Assembly: GCA_919901855.1 (NCBI GenBank)
Contig: CAKKQC010000006.1
Coordinates: 217,896 to 281,895 of the forward strand
Length of the DNA: 64,000 nt
Direction: 5' to 3'
DNA from: a bacterium
GTDB lineage: Bacteria > Oederibacteriota > CAKKQC01
The notes under the pieces are model-generated. The model ran no database searches and was not told where the DNA came from. It saw only the letters and a list, made by a program, of their open reading frames with translations. Below, in pieces: positions 44,906-52,330 of the stretch. Made by a program: the position numbers and the translations under genes. Within the stretch, counting starts at the first letter, position 1, and every line of letters starts with the position of its first letter.

Positions 44906-46090
44906 ATGACGCGCGAGGACCTGCTGTCGGCGTTCCGCGACGCGTGCACGCGCCGGGACTATCTCAGGGCGCTCCAGGCCTGCCGGGACATGCTCGCGCT
45001 GAACGGCCGCGACGCGATGGCCTGGCGGAACATGTCCGGCATCTACTTCGCCCTCGGTCAGGACGCCGAGGCGCTCGAGACGAACCGGCACGCGATGGAC
45101 CTCGACCCCAAGGACCCCTACGCCTACTACAACTTCGGCGCGCTGGCCTCGCGGTCGGAGAAGTACGACGACGCGATCCGATGGTTCAACAAGGTGGTGG
45201 AGCTGGCTCCGGATATCGGGGACGGGTATCTCGGGCTCGCGACTGCGTACCTCAAGATCGGGGACACCGGAAACGCGGTGTTCAATTTCTCGCAGGCGTA
45301 CCAGCGGGCGCCCGAGAATCCCGATGTCGCCCGCGGATTCGGTCTGGCCCTCATGGAGATCGGCCAGCTTCCGAAGGCCGAGTACTACCTCCGGCAGGCG
45401 CTCGAGAAGTACCCGGACTGGGCGGAGCTCCACATGGAGCTGGGCGAGGTCCTGCGGCTGCTCGGCGAGGATCGCGACGCCGTGGCCGAGCTGCTGGCGG
45501 GCCTGCGCGTGAAGCACAAGCCCGAGGGGCTCGTGAGCCTGTCGCGCGTGCACCTCAAGTACAAGGAGCCCCGGAAGGCGATCCCGCACCTCCACCGCGC
45601 GCTTCAGCTCGCGCCGAACCACGCTCCCGCGTACCACGTGCTCGGGCTCGCGCTGGCCGCCGAGAAGGACTGGCCCGGGGCGGTCGCCCAATTCGAGCGC
45701 GCGTACGCGCTCGGTCAGGACAACGCCGAGTACGTGCTTGACCTCGCGAACGCGCTCGTGAACGCCGGGGTGGACATCGAGCGCGCGCACCGCCTCGCGG
45801 CGGCGGTCCAGATCAAGGACTCGGCGAATCCCCGCGCGCACGACGTGGCGGGCTGGTGCCTCTTCCGGCTCGGCCAGCACCAGGAGGCGCACCAGGAGCT
45901 GGAGAAGGCCCGCGCCCTGATCGAGGTCAAGGGCACGCGCCAGCCGTCCGACGCGTCCATCTACGAGCACCTGGCCGAGGTCTACACCGCCTTCAAGGAC
46001 GGCATGATGGCCCGTGAGATGTATGCCCGCGCGATCGAGTCGGACCCGTCCCGCCGGGAGGAATGGGCGAGGCGGGGCCAGGGAGCCTGA
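44906..46090 (+). CDS. TPR-repeat protein
   Basis: 394 residues, made almost wholly of about ten 34-residue tetratricopeptide repeats (for example AWRNMSGIYFALGQDAEALETN, AYYNFGALASRSEKYDDAIRWF). No signal peptide or membrane helix. It starts 23 nt after the barrel gene and is probably co-transcribed. A scaffold role is likely; partners unknown. Confidence 0.85.
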   Translation: MTREDLLSAFRDACTRRDYLRALQACRDMLALNGRDAMAWRNMSGIYFALGQDAEALETNRHAMDLDPKDPYAYYNFGALASRSEKYDDAIRWFNKVVELAPDIGDGYLGLATAYLKIGDTGNAVFNFSQAYQRAPENPDVARGFGLALMEIGQLPKAEYYLRQALEKYPDWAELHMELGEVLRLLGEDRDAVAELLAGLRVKHKPEGLVSLSRVHLKYKEPRKAIPHLHRALQLAPNHAPAYHVLGLALAAEKDWPGAVAQFERAYALGQDNAEYVLDLANALVNAGVDIERAHRLAAAVQIKDSANPRAHDVAGWCLFRLGQHQEAHQELEKARALIEVKGTRQPSDASIYEHLAEVYTAFKDGMMAREMYARAIESDPSRREEWARRGQGA

Positions 46091-46140
46091 AGGCGCCGTG
46101 ACACAGGCGCTGAAGCGCGTGGTAAGGTAGGGAAGCTTAC

Positions 46141-47013
46141 ATGATGGACATCCCGGCGGTGGAACTGGTTCTCGATGCGAAGGCCCAGCTCGGCGAAGGC
46201 GCCCTCTGGTCGGCCCGCGCCCGCCTGCTCTACTGGATCGACATCGATCCGGGGCTCGTCCACCTCTACGACCCCGCGACGGGGAAGAACCGGACCCTGG
46301 AGCTCGGTCAGCCCATCGGTACGATCGTGCCCCGGGCGAAGGGGGGCGCCATGGTCGCGCTCCGCGACGGGTTCGCCTCGCTCGACCTCGAGTCGGGCAA
46401 GCTGACCTTCCTGGCCGATCCCGAGAAGGACCTCAAGGGGAACCGGTTCAACGATGGCAAGTGCGATCCGGCTGGCCGGTTCTGGGCGGGCACGCTCGGC
46501 AAGGTTCCGGGCGCCCTATACCGGATGGACCGGGATCTCTCGGTCCACCGCATGTTCGGCGACGTCAAGTGCTCGAACGGGATCGCGTGGAGCCTCGACC
46601 GGAAGACCATGTACTACATCGACACCCCGACCGGGTACGTGGAAGCCTGGGACTACGACGATGCGACGGGCGCGATCGCGAAGCGGCGGGTGTGCATCCG
46701 GATCCCCAAGGAGAACGGGTCCCCGGACGGGTGCACGCTCGACGCGGACGGGAACCTGTGGGTCGCCCACTGGGGCGGCTCGAACGTGACCTGCTACGAC
46801 CCGAGGACCGGGAAGGCGCTTCATCAGATCCGTGTTCCGGCCTCGTTGGTGACCTCGGTCGCCTTCGGCGGCCCCGACCTCGACATTCTTTACATCACCA
46901 CAGCCCGGGTGGGGCTCTCGGATGAAGAGCTCAAGAAGCAGCCGCTGGCCGGCGGACTGTTCAAGTGCAAGCCCGGCGTGAAGGGAATCCCGGCCCCGGA
47001 GTTCGGCGGATGA
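46141..47013 (+). CDS. SMP-30/gluconolactonase-family protein
   Basis: 290 residues. Six-bladed propeller pattern with LGEGALWSARARLLYWIDID (Glu metal ligand), NRFNDGKCDPAGRFWAGT (Asn/Asp ligands), SNGIAWSLD and GSPDGCTLDADGNLWVAHWGG (Asp). All metal-ligand motifs are present. The family hydrolyses sugar lactones, for example gluconolactone. It overlaps the SDR gene by 4 nt, giving a likely sugar-oxidation pair: dehydrogenase makes the lactone, lactonase opens it. Confidence 0.9.
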   Translation: MMDIPAVELVLDAKAQLGEGALWSARARLLYWIDIDPGLVHLYDPATGKNRTLELGQPIGTIVPRAKGGAMVALRDGFASLDLESGKLTFLADPEKDLKGNRFNDGKCDPAGRFWAGTLGKVPGALYRMDRDLSVHRMFGDVKCSNGIAWSLDRKTMYYIDTPTGYVEAWDYDDATGAIAKRRVCIRIPKENGSPDGCTLDADGNLWVAHWGGSNVTCYDPRTGKALHQIRVPASLVTSVAFGGPDLDILYITTARVGLSDEELKKQPLAGGLFKCKPGVKGIPAPEFGG

Positions 47014-47774
47014 GCGATTCAGAACCGCGGTTCAAGGGCCAGGTGGCGGTCGTCACCGGCGGCGGTGACGGCATGGGGAAGGCGATCGCGAAGCGGCTGG
47101 CCTCCGAGGGCGCCAAGGTCGCGATCTTCGACATCAATCCCGATGCGATGGAGAAGGCCCAGATCGAGCTGCGGAAGGCCGGGCTCGGGGCGCTTTCCGT
47201 CAAGTGCGACGTCACGCACGAGGAATCGGTGCGAGGGGCGTTCGAGCGGATCATGGTCGTCGGCAAGCGGATCGACATCGTCGTCAACTGCGCCGGCATT
47301 CCCGGGCCTACCGCGACCAAGGTCGCGGACTATTCGCTCGCGGACTTCCGGCACGTGGTCAACGTGAACCTCACGGGCTCGTTCCTGGTGGCGAAGCACG
47401 CGATCCCGCTCATGCTCCAGAACGACTACGGCCGGCTTCTGCTCCTCTCGTCGATCGGGGGCAAGGAAGGCAATCCGGGCATGGCCGGGTACGTCGCCAG
47501 CAAGTCGGGCGTGATCGGGCTGGTCAAGGGCCTGGGCAAGGAGTACGCGGAGACCGGCGTGCGCGTCAACGGGCTGGCCCCCGCGGTCATCCAGACCGCC
47601 CTGCTCGACGCCGTCAAACCCGAGCAGCTCAAGTACATGGTGGACAAGATCCCGATGAAGCGCGTGGGGACGGTGGACGAGGTCGCCGCCCTGGCGGCCT
47701 GGATCGTCTCGAAGGAATGCTCGTTCACGACGGGCTTCGTCTTCGACGCCTCCGGGGGCCGCGCGACGTACTGA
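47010..47774 (+). CDS. Short-chain dehydrogenase/reductase
   Basis: 254 residues, start overlapping the lactonase gene. Classical SDR: TGGGDGMGKAIA cofactor loop, FDINPD (an Asp after strand 2 favours NAD), NCAGIPG, catalytic Ser in LLLLSSIGG and YVASK with catalytic Tyr and Lys. Probably oxidises a sugar or polyol; the substrate is unknown. Confidence 0.92.
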   Translation: MSDSEPRFKGQVAVVTGGGDGMGKAIAKRLASEGAKVAIFDINPDAMEKAQIELRKAGLGALSVKCDVTHEESVRGAFERIMVVGKRIDIVVNCAGIPGPTATKVADYSLADFRHVVNVNLTGSFLVAKHAIPLMLQNDYGRLLLLSSIGGKEGNPGMAGYVASKSGVIGLVKGLGKEYAETGVRVNGLAPAVIQTALLDAVKPEQLKYMVDKIPMKRVGTVDEVAALAAWIVSKECSFTTGFVFDASGGRATY

Positions 47775-47797
47775 GCCCCTCAGGAAGGGACCGGCGG

Positions 47798-48769
47798 ATG
47801 TCTGAAGGTGGACTAAACCCGCGGGAACGGTTCCTGGCCGCGCTCGACCGCAAGCCCCTGACCGGGCGGGTGCCGAACTTCGAGCTCGTGTTCTTCCTCA
47901 CCATGGAGGCCTTCGGCAAGGTGCATCCCAGCCAGCGGGCGTATCACCAGTGGGACCAGATGGAAGCGAAGGAGCGGGACCTGCACCGCCGCGAGATGGC
48001 CTCCATCTACGTCATGACCGCGGAGAAGTACGAGCACAACGCCATCCTCCTGCACCCGAACCCGGGGACGGAGGACGAGGTCTTTCGGCTCATCGACCTC
48101 GTCAACGAGATCGGCCGTGGCCGATACGCGCTCCTGCTTCACGGCGACGCGACGCTGAGCATTCCTTCGGGGTCCGAGATGGAGGGCTTGTGCCTCCGCC
48201 TCACAGACGAGCCTTCGAGGGTCAAGGCGGAATCGGAGCGGAACGTTGGGTGGGCCCTGGACTGGGCGGAGAAGCTCAAGCGGCACGGCGGGCTGGACGG
48301 GTTCGCCCTGTGCTCGGACTACTGCTTCAACACCGGGCCGTTCCTGAGCCCGGCCATGTTCTCGGAGTTCGTGACCCCGTACCTCGCGAAGCTCACGAAG
48401 GGCTACCGGGATATGGGCTTCTACGCGATCAAGCACACGGACGGGAACATCATGCCGGTCCTGGACGACCTCGTGCAGACCAACCCGCACGCCCTGCACT
48501 CGCTCGACCCCCAGGGCGGTGTCGACATCGCCGAGGTGAAGCGCCGGGTGGGGAACCGCGTCTGCCTGATCGGGAACGTGAGCTGCGCCGCCCTCGACAC
48601 GGGGACAGACGACGAGGTCGTGGCGTCGGCCCGGTACGCCCTCCGGCACGGGATGCCGGGCGGCGGGTACGTCTTCGGGACCAGCAACTGCGTCTACACG
48701 GGGATGCGGCTGGCCCGGTATGAGCTGATGCTGGATGTCTGGCGGCGCGAGGGGAATTACCCGGGCTGA
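47798..48769 (+). CDS. Uroporphyrinogen decarboxylase-family protein (methyltransferase-like)
   Basis: 323 residues. UroD fold with NPRERFLAALDRK near the start, SDYCFNTGPFLSP, KHTDGNIMPVLDDL and QGGVDIAEVKRRVGNRVCLIGNVS. The HTDGN and GNV blocks match the UroD/MtaA/CmuA group. The heme-pathway enzyme normally has an N-terminal RxPVW-like Arg motif, which is not present, so a corrinoid methyltransferase-like or unknown role is more likely. It follows the lactonase and SDR genes by 23 nt. Confidence 0.8.
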   Translation: MSEGGLNPRERFLAALDRKPLTGRVPNFELVFFLTMEAFGKVHPSQRAYHQWDQMEAKERDLHRREMASIYVMTAEKYEHNAILLHPNPGTEDEVFRLIDLVNEIGRGRYALLLHGDATLSIPSGSEMEGLCLRLTDEPSRVKAESERNVGWALDWAEKLKRHGGLDGFALCSDYCFNTGPFLSPAMFSEFVTPYLAKLTKGYRDMGFYAIKHTDGNIMPVLDDLVQTNPHALHSLDPQGGVDIAEVKRRVGNRVCLIGNVSCAALDTGTDDEVVASARYALRHGMPGGGYVFGTSNCVYTGMRLARYELMLDVWRREGNYPG

Positions 48770-48824
48770 TATCCGGCTCTTGCGTAGACCATGACCTTGA
48801 TCGTGTGATACCGTGGAAACGCGT

Positions 48825-48848
48825 TATGTTCCAGGCATGATGCAATAA
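48825..48848 (+). promoter_or_regulatory. Putative -10 (TATGTT) and two-to-three-codon upstream frame
   Basis: TATGTT (48825-48830) lies 6 nt before ATG ATG CAA TAA (48837-48848). The real trpB2 start is 57 nt further on behind a strong ribosome-binding site. A small GCCGCG-CGCGGC hairpin lies at about 48861-48879 between them. Confidence 0.25.
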
Positions 48849-48905
48849 CCGAGGAATGACGCCGCGTTCCAGGCGCGGCGCTCGGAACCGAAGGAAGGAG
48901 CCTCG

Positions 48906-50297
48906 ATGAACGAAGTGAAGATCAATCTCCCCGACTCGGAGATCCCGAGGCAGTGGTACAACCTGGCGCCGGACCTTCCGACGCCGATGCAGCCGCCGCT
49001 GGGACCCGACGGGAAGCCCGTGAACCCCGAGATGCTGAAGCCCGTGTTCCCGATGAACCTCATCGAACAGGAAGTGAGCCGGGAAACGTGGATCAAGATC
49101 CCGGAGGAAATACTGGAGCTCCTCCTCAAGTGGCGCCCCACGCCGCTCAAGCGCGCGGTGTCCCTCGAGCGCCACCTCAAGACGCCGGCCAAGATCTACT
49201 ACAAGGACGAGAGCGTCAGCCCGGCGGGGTCGCACAAGCCGAACACGGCGATCCCCCAGGCCTGGTACAACAAGCAGGCCGGCATCAAGAAGCTGGTCAC
49301 CGAGACCGGCGCCGGCCAGTGGGGGAGCGCGCTCGCGTTCGCCACGAAGCTCGTGGGGCTCGAGTGCAAGGTGTTCATGGTGCGCGCGAGCTTCGACCAG
49401 AAGCCGTTCCGGAAGATGATGATGCAGGTCTGGGGCGCGACGTGCGTCGCTTCGCCGTCCGACGAGACCAACGCGGGCCGCGAGATTCTCAAGAAGATGC
49501 CGAATACGACCGGCAGTCTGGGGATCGCGATCAGCGAGGCGGTCGAGGCGGCGGTGACCGACCCGACGGGGTCCAGCCGGTACTCGCTGGGGAGCGTGCT
49601 CAACCACGTCCTCCTGCACCAGACGATCATCGGGCTCGAGGCCCAGAAGCAGCTCAAGCTCGCCGGAGTGAAGCATCCGGACATCGTCATCGGGTGCGCC
49701 GGCGGCGGAAGCAACTTCGCCGGGATCTCGTTCCCGTTCGTGAAGGAGAAGATCGACGGGGCCAAGATCGAGATCATCCCGGTCGAGCCCGCGAGCTGTC
49801 CCAGCCTGACCAAGGGGCCGTTCGCCTACGACAACGGGGACATCGCCCAGATGACCCCGCTCCTGCCCATGTACACGCTCGGGCACGCCTTCGTGCCCGC
49901 CTCCATCCACGCCGGTGGGCTGCGCTACCACGGCATGGCGCCGCTCGTGAGCGCCGCCGCGTTGGAGGGGCTGCTGAAGCCGCGCGCGTACGACCAGGTC
50001 AAGTGCTTCGAGGCGGCGATCCTGTGGTCCCGCACCGAGGGCACGATTCCGGCGCCGGAGACCAGCCACGCGATCGCGGCGACGATCGACGAGGCGATCA
50101 AGGCGAGGGAAGAGGGCAAGGAGAAGGTCATATTGTTCAACTACTCTGGGCATGGGCTCATGGACCTGGTTGGGTACGACCAGTTCCTGAGCGGCAAGCT
50201 CCCCGCGGCGTCGCTGTCCGAGGCGGAGCTGAAGGAATCGCTGAAGTCGCTCGAGGGGCTTCCGAAGCCGTCGCTCGCCAAGACGGGTCGCTGGTAA
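48906..50297 (+). CDS. trpB2: TrpB2-type tryptophan synthase beta chain
   Basis: 463 residues, with AAGGAAGGAG 5 nt before the ATG. Type II fold PLP enzyme: [18 protein letters not shown] with the PLP Lys111, [25 protein letters not shown] (phosphate loop) and [13 protein letters not shown]. The N-terminal extension (about 1-80, [13 protein letters not shown]) is typical of TrpB2, which often acts without a dedicated TrpA and can serve as a stand-alone tryptophan synthase or indole scavenger. No trpA is in the window. Confidence 0.93.
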   Translation: MNEVKINLPDSEIPRQWYNLAPDLPTPMQPPLGPDGKPVNPEMLKPVFPMNLIEQEVSRETWIKIPEEILELLLKWRPTPLKRAVSLERHLKTPAKIYYKDESVSPAGSHKPNTAIPQAWYNKQAGIKKLVTETGAGQWGSALAFATKLVGLECKVFMVRASFDQKPFRKMMMQVWGATCVASPSDETNAGREILKKMPNTTGSLGIAISEAVEAAVTDPTGSSRYSLGSVLNHVLLHQTIIGLEAQKQLKLAGVKHPDIVIGCAGGGSNFAGISFPFVKEKIDGAKIEIIPVEPASCPSLTKGPFAYDNGDIAQMTPLLPMYTLGHAFVPASIHAGGLRYHGMAPLVSAAALEGLLKPRAYDQVKCFEAAILWSRTEGTIPAPETSHAIAATIDEAIKAREEGKEKVILFNYSGHGLMDLVGYDQFLSGKLPAASLSEAELKESLKSLEGLPKPSLAKTGRW

Positions 50298-50324
50298 TCG
50301 TCTGAAGGTGTCAGTAACGGCGTG

Positions 50325-50357
50325 CCCCCCCCCCCCGGCCCCGGGGGCGGGGGACGT
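50325..50357. repeat. Twelve-base C run and adjoining G/C hairpin
   Basis: C12 (50325-50336) is followed by GGCCCCGGGGGCGGGGGAC, which can pair back on the C run. It lies 28 nt after trpB2. It could be a transcript end or a slippage hot-spot, and the run length may be an assembly uncertainty. Confidence 0.5.
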
Positions 50358-50365
50358 CTGTTCTA

Positions 50366-50423
50366 GGGACAGTCTTTGGATCATTGGATTCTCGGGAGAA
50401 TCCAATGATCCAAAGACTGTCCC
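50366..50423. repeat. Long palindrome, 28-bp perfect stem
   Basis: Left arm 50366-50393 begins GGGACAGTCTTTGGATC; right arm 50396-50423 is its exact reverse complement; GG lies between. The arms match the palindrome at 60869-60927 at most positions (shared GGGGAC ends, CTT-GGAT and GGATTC blocks). This resembles REP/RAYT-mobilised palindromes. It sits between trpB2 and the next oxidoreductase gene and could end transcription. Confidence 0.85.
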
Positions 50424-50438
50424 CGAGAGGAGGGTAGC

Positions 50439-51566
50439 ATGGCTAAGCCGCTTCGCCTGGGGATAGTGGGGGCCGGGAGCATCGCGCTCCGGTCGCCGCT
50501 CGCGCACATCGCGGTCGGGGACGTGTCGGACAGGATAGTCTTCGGGGCCATCTGCGACCCCGTGCCGGGCCGGGCCAAGGCCGCGGCGGAGAAGTTCGGC
50601 GTGCCACAGTCGTTCGAGTCCTTCGATGAGATGATCGCCAAGGGCGAGTTCGACATCGCCACCGTCTGCTCGCCCATCGGCGTCCACTTCGACCAGGGGA
50701 TGAAGCTCGTGGCCGCGGGAAAGCACATCCACTTCAACAAGACGATGACCACGACGAAGGACGAGGCGGACCAGCTCATCGACTCCGCGGCGAAAAGCCG
50801 GGTCAAGCTCGTGGCGTCGCCGGGCCAGATGCTCCGGCCCCCGTTCCTGCGGATCCGCAAGCTCATCCAGGACGGCGCGATCGGGACGCTGGCGTGGGCG
50901 GTGACGGGCGCCGGATTCGGGGACTACCACCAGAACGAGGGTGTCCGGCAGGGCAACGACGTGCTCACGAACATCGACCCGTCCTGGTATTTCCGGAAGC
51001 CCGGGGGCGGACCGCTCTATGACATGACCGTCTACGGCCTGCACACGATGACGGGAGTGCTCGGCCCCGCGAAGCGCGTCACGGCCATGTCCGGCGTCCT
51101 GCTCCGGGAGCGGGACTTCAAGGGGAAGCTGGTCGCTTGCGACATGGACGACAACACCGTCATCCTCGTCGACTGGGGGAACTCCGTGTTCGGGTTCGTC
51201 CACGGCACCGCCGTGGGCTCGCTTAGCGGGTTCGGGGCGCCCACGTATTTCGGAACGAAGGGCACGATCGCGGGGGCCCAGCTCAACGGGAAGAAGATCG
51301 ACTACCCGGGGTCGGACCGGGACCCCAACGGGAACGGCGTCGGGCTCACGAAGCACGCGACGGGGAAGCACGGGCAGATGGGCGAGATGCACGTCTACGA
51401 GGACCTCATGCAGCTCGTGGACCTGGTGCTCGAGGGAATTCCGACGGTCGCGACGGCCGAGCACGCGCGGCACGTGATCGAGATCTTCGACGCCGCCTAC
51501 CGGTCCGCGGCGACGGGCCAGGCGCAGGCCCTGACCTCGACTTTCACTCCGCCGCCCGGCGCCTGA
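50439..51566 (+). CDS. Gfo/Idh/MocA-family oxidoreductase
   Basis: 375 residues, with GAGGAGGG 7 nt before the ATG. Rossmann start RLGIVGAGSIALRSPL, and a HFNKTMTTT segment where most members have EKP, so the usual Glu-Lys-Pro is altered to Asn-Lys-Thr with the Lys kept. The substrate domain follows with GGGPLYDMTVYGLHTM. It is 2 nt upstream of the nitrilase-family gene, so the two are co-transcribed. Substrate unknown; less conserved than the copy at 27101. Confidence 0.87.
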   Translation: MAKPLRLGIVGAGSIALRSPLAHIAVGDVSDRIVFGAICDPVPGRAKAAAEKFGVPQSFESFDEMIAKGEFDIATVCSPIGVHFDQGMKLVAAGKHIHFNKTMTTTKDEADQLIDSAAKSRVKLVASPGQMLRPPFLRIRKLIQDGAIGTLAWAVTGAGFGDYHQNEGVRQGNDVLTNIDPSWYFRKPGGGPLYDMTVYGLHTMTGVLGPAKRVTAMSGVLLRERDFKGKLVACDMDDNTVILVDWGNSVFGFVHGTAVGSLSGFGAPTYFGTKGTIAGAQLNGKKIDYPGSDRDPNGNGVGLTKHATGKHGQMGEMHVYEDLMQLVDLVLEGIPTVATAEHARHVIEIFDAAYRSAATGQAQALTSTFTPPPGA

Positions 51567-51568
51567 CG

Positions 51569-52330
51569 ATGAAGCGCGCTTTCCGCGTCGCGGCGGCCCA
51601 GATGGCGGCCCGCAGAGCGATGCCGGAGGCGGCGGAGGCCGTAGTCCGCGTGATCCACCGGGCGGCCGCCCGGGGAGCGCGGTTCCTGGTGACTCCCGAG
51701 ATGTATCTGACCGGGTATCACGCGACGTTCGATCAGGACCAGCGGGACTGCTTGATCGAGAACGTGATCGCACCCGCGTGCCAGGAGGCCGGAATCACGC
51801 TCCTCCTCGGGGCGGGGTCGCACCTCGACGCCCGGGGCTGCCGGATGAAGAAGCCATACATTCAGACCGTGGTCATCGGACCGTCCGGAAGCGTGATCGG
51901 GCTGCACAACAAGACCGTGCCGACGGGCGGGGACCTGAAATGGTGCCGGGGCGGCAGGCTCCGGGACCTCCGCGTCTTCCGGTCGCAGGGGCTCACCTTC
52001 GGCGCCACGATCTGCAACGACTTCTGGGCTACGCCCGTCTACACCACGCTTCCGGACCCGAACATTCCTGTCCGGCTGGCCAAGCTCGGGGCGCGCGTCA
52101 TCTTCCAATCGATCAACAGCGGTCACGGGAAGTCGCACCTGGACTTCCACACGATTCGGATGGAGGAGCGCGCGATCCGGGCCGGGGTCTGGGTCGTGAG
52201 CGCCCAGTGCGTGACCGAGCCCCGGAAACCCGTGAGCGCGCCGACGGGCATCGTCGGCCCCGACGGCGTCTGGCGGGTGCGGGCGCCCCTCACGGGCGAG
52301 CGGCTCGTGGACGGGATCATCAGGCCGTGA
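51569..52330 (+). CDS. Carbon-nitrogen hydrolase (nitrilase superfamily)
   Basis: 253 residues with the full catalytic triad: Glu44 in VTPEMYLTGY, Lys115 in LHNKTVP and Cys149 in ATICNDFW. Members hydrolyse amides, carbamoyl groups or nitriles. The oxidoreductase upstream suggests breakdown of a nitrogen-bearing small molecule. It overlaps the next gene by 4 nt (GTGA). Confidence 0.9.
   Translation: MKRAFRVAAAQMAARRAMPEAAEAVVRVIHRAAARGARFLVTPEMYLTGYHATFDQDQRDCLIENVIAPACQEAGITLLLGAGSHLDARGCRMKKPYIQTVVIGPSGSVIGLHNKTVPTGGDLKWCRGGRLRDLRVFRSQGLTFGATICNDFWATPVYTTLPDPNIPVRLAKLGARVIFQSINSGHGKSHLDFHTIRMEERAIRAGVWVVSAQCVTEPRKPVSAPTGIVGPDGVWRVRAPLTGERLVDGIIRP

Noticed and set aside
46091-46140. Small GC inverted repeats (AGGCGC...GGCGCT) after the TPR gene as a terminator
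   Set aside because: Only five base pairs and no T-run; too weak to list.
48450-51773. A 1107-codon minus-strand frame over trpB2 and the oxidoreductase gene
   Set aside because: Antisense shadow; it runs through the long palindrome and has no recognisable domain.
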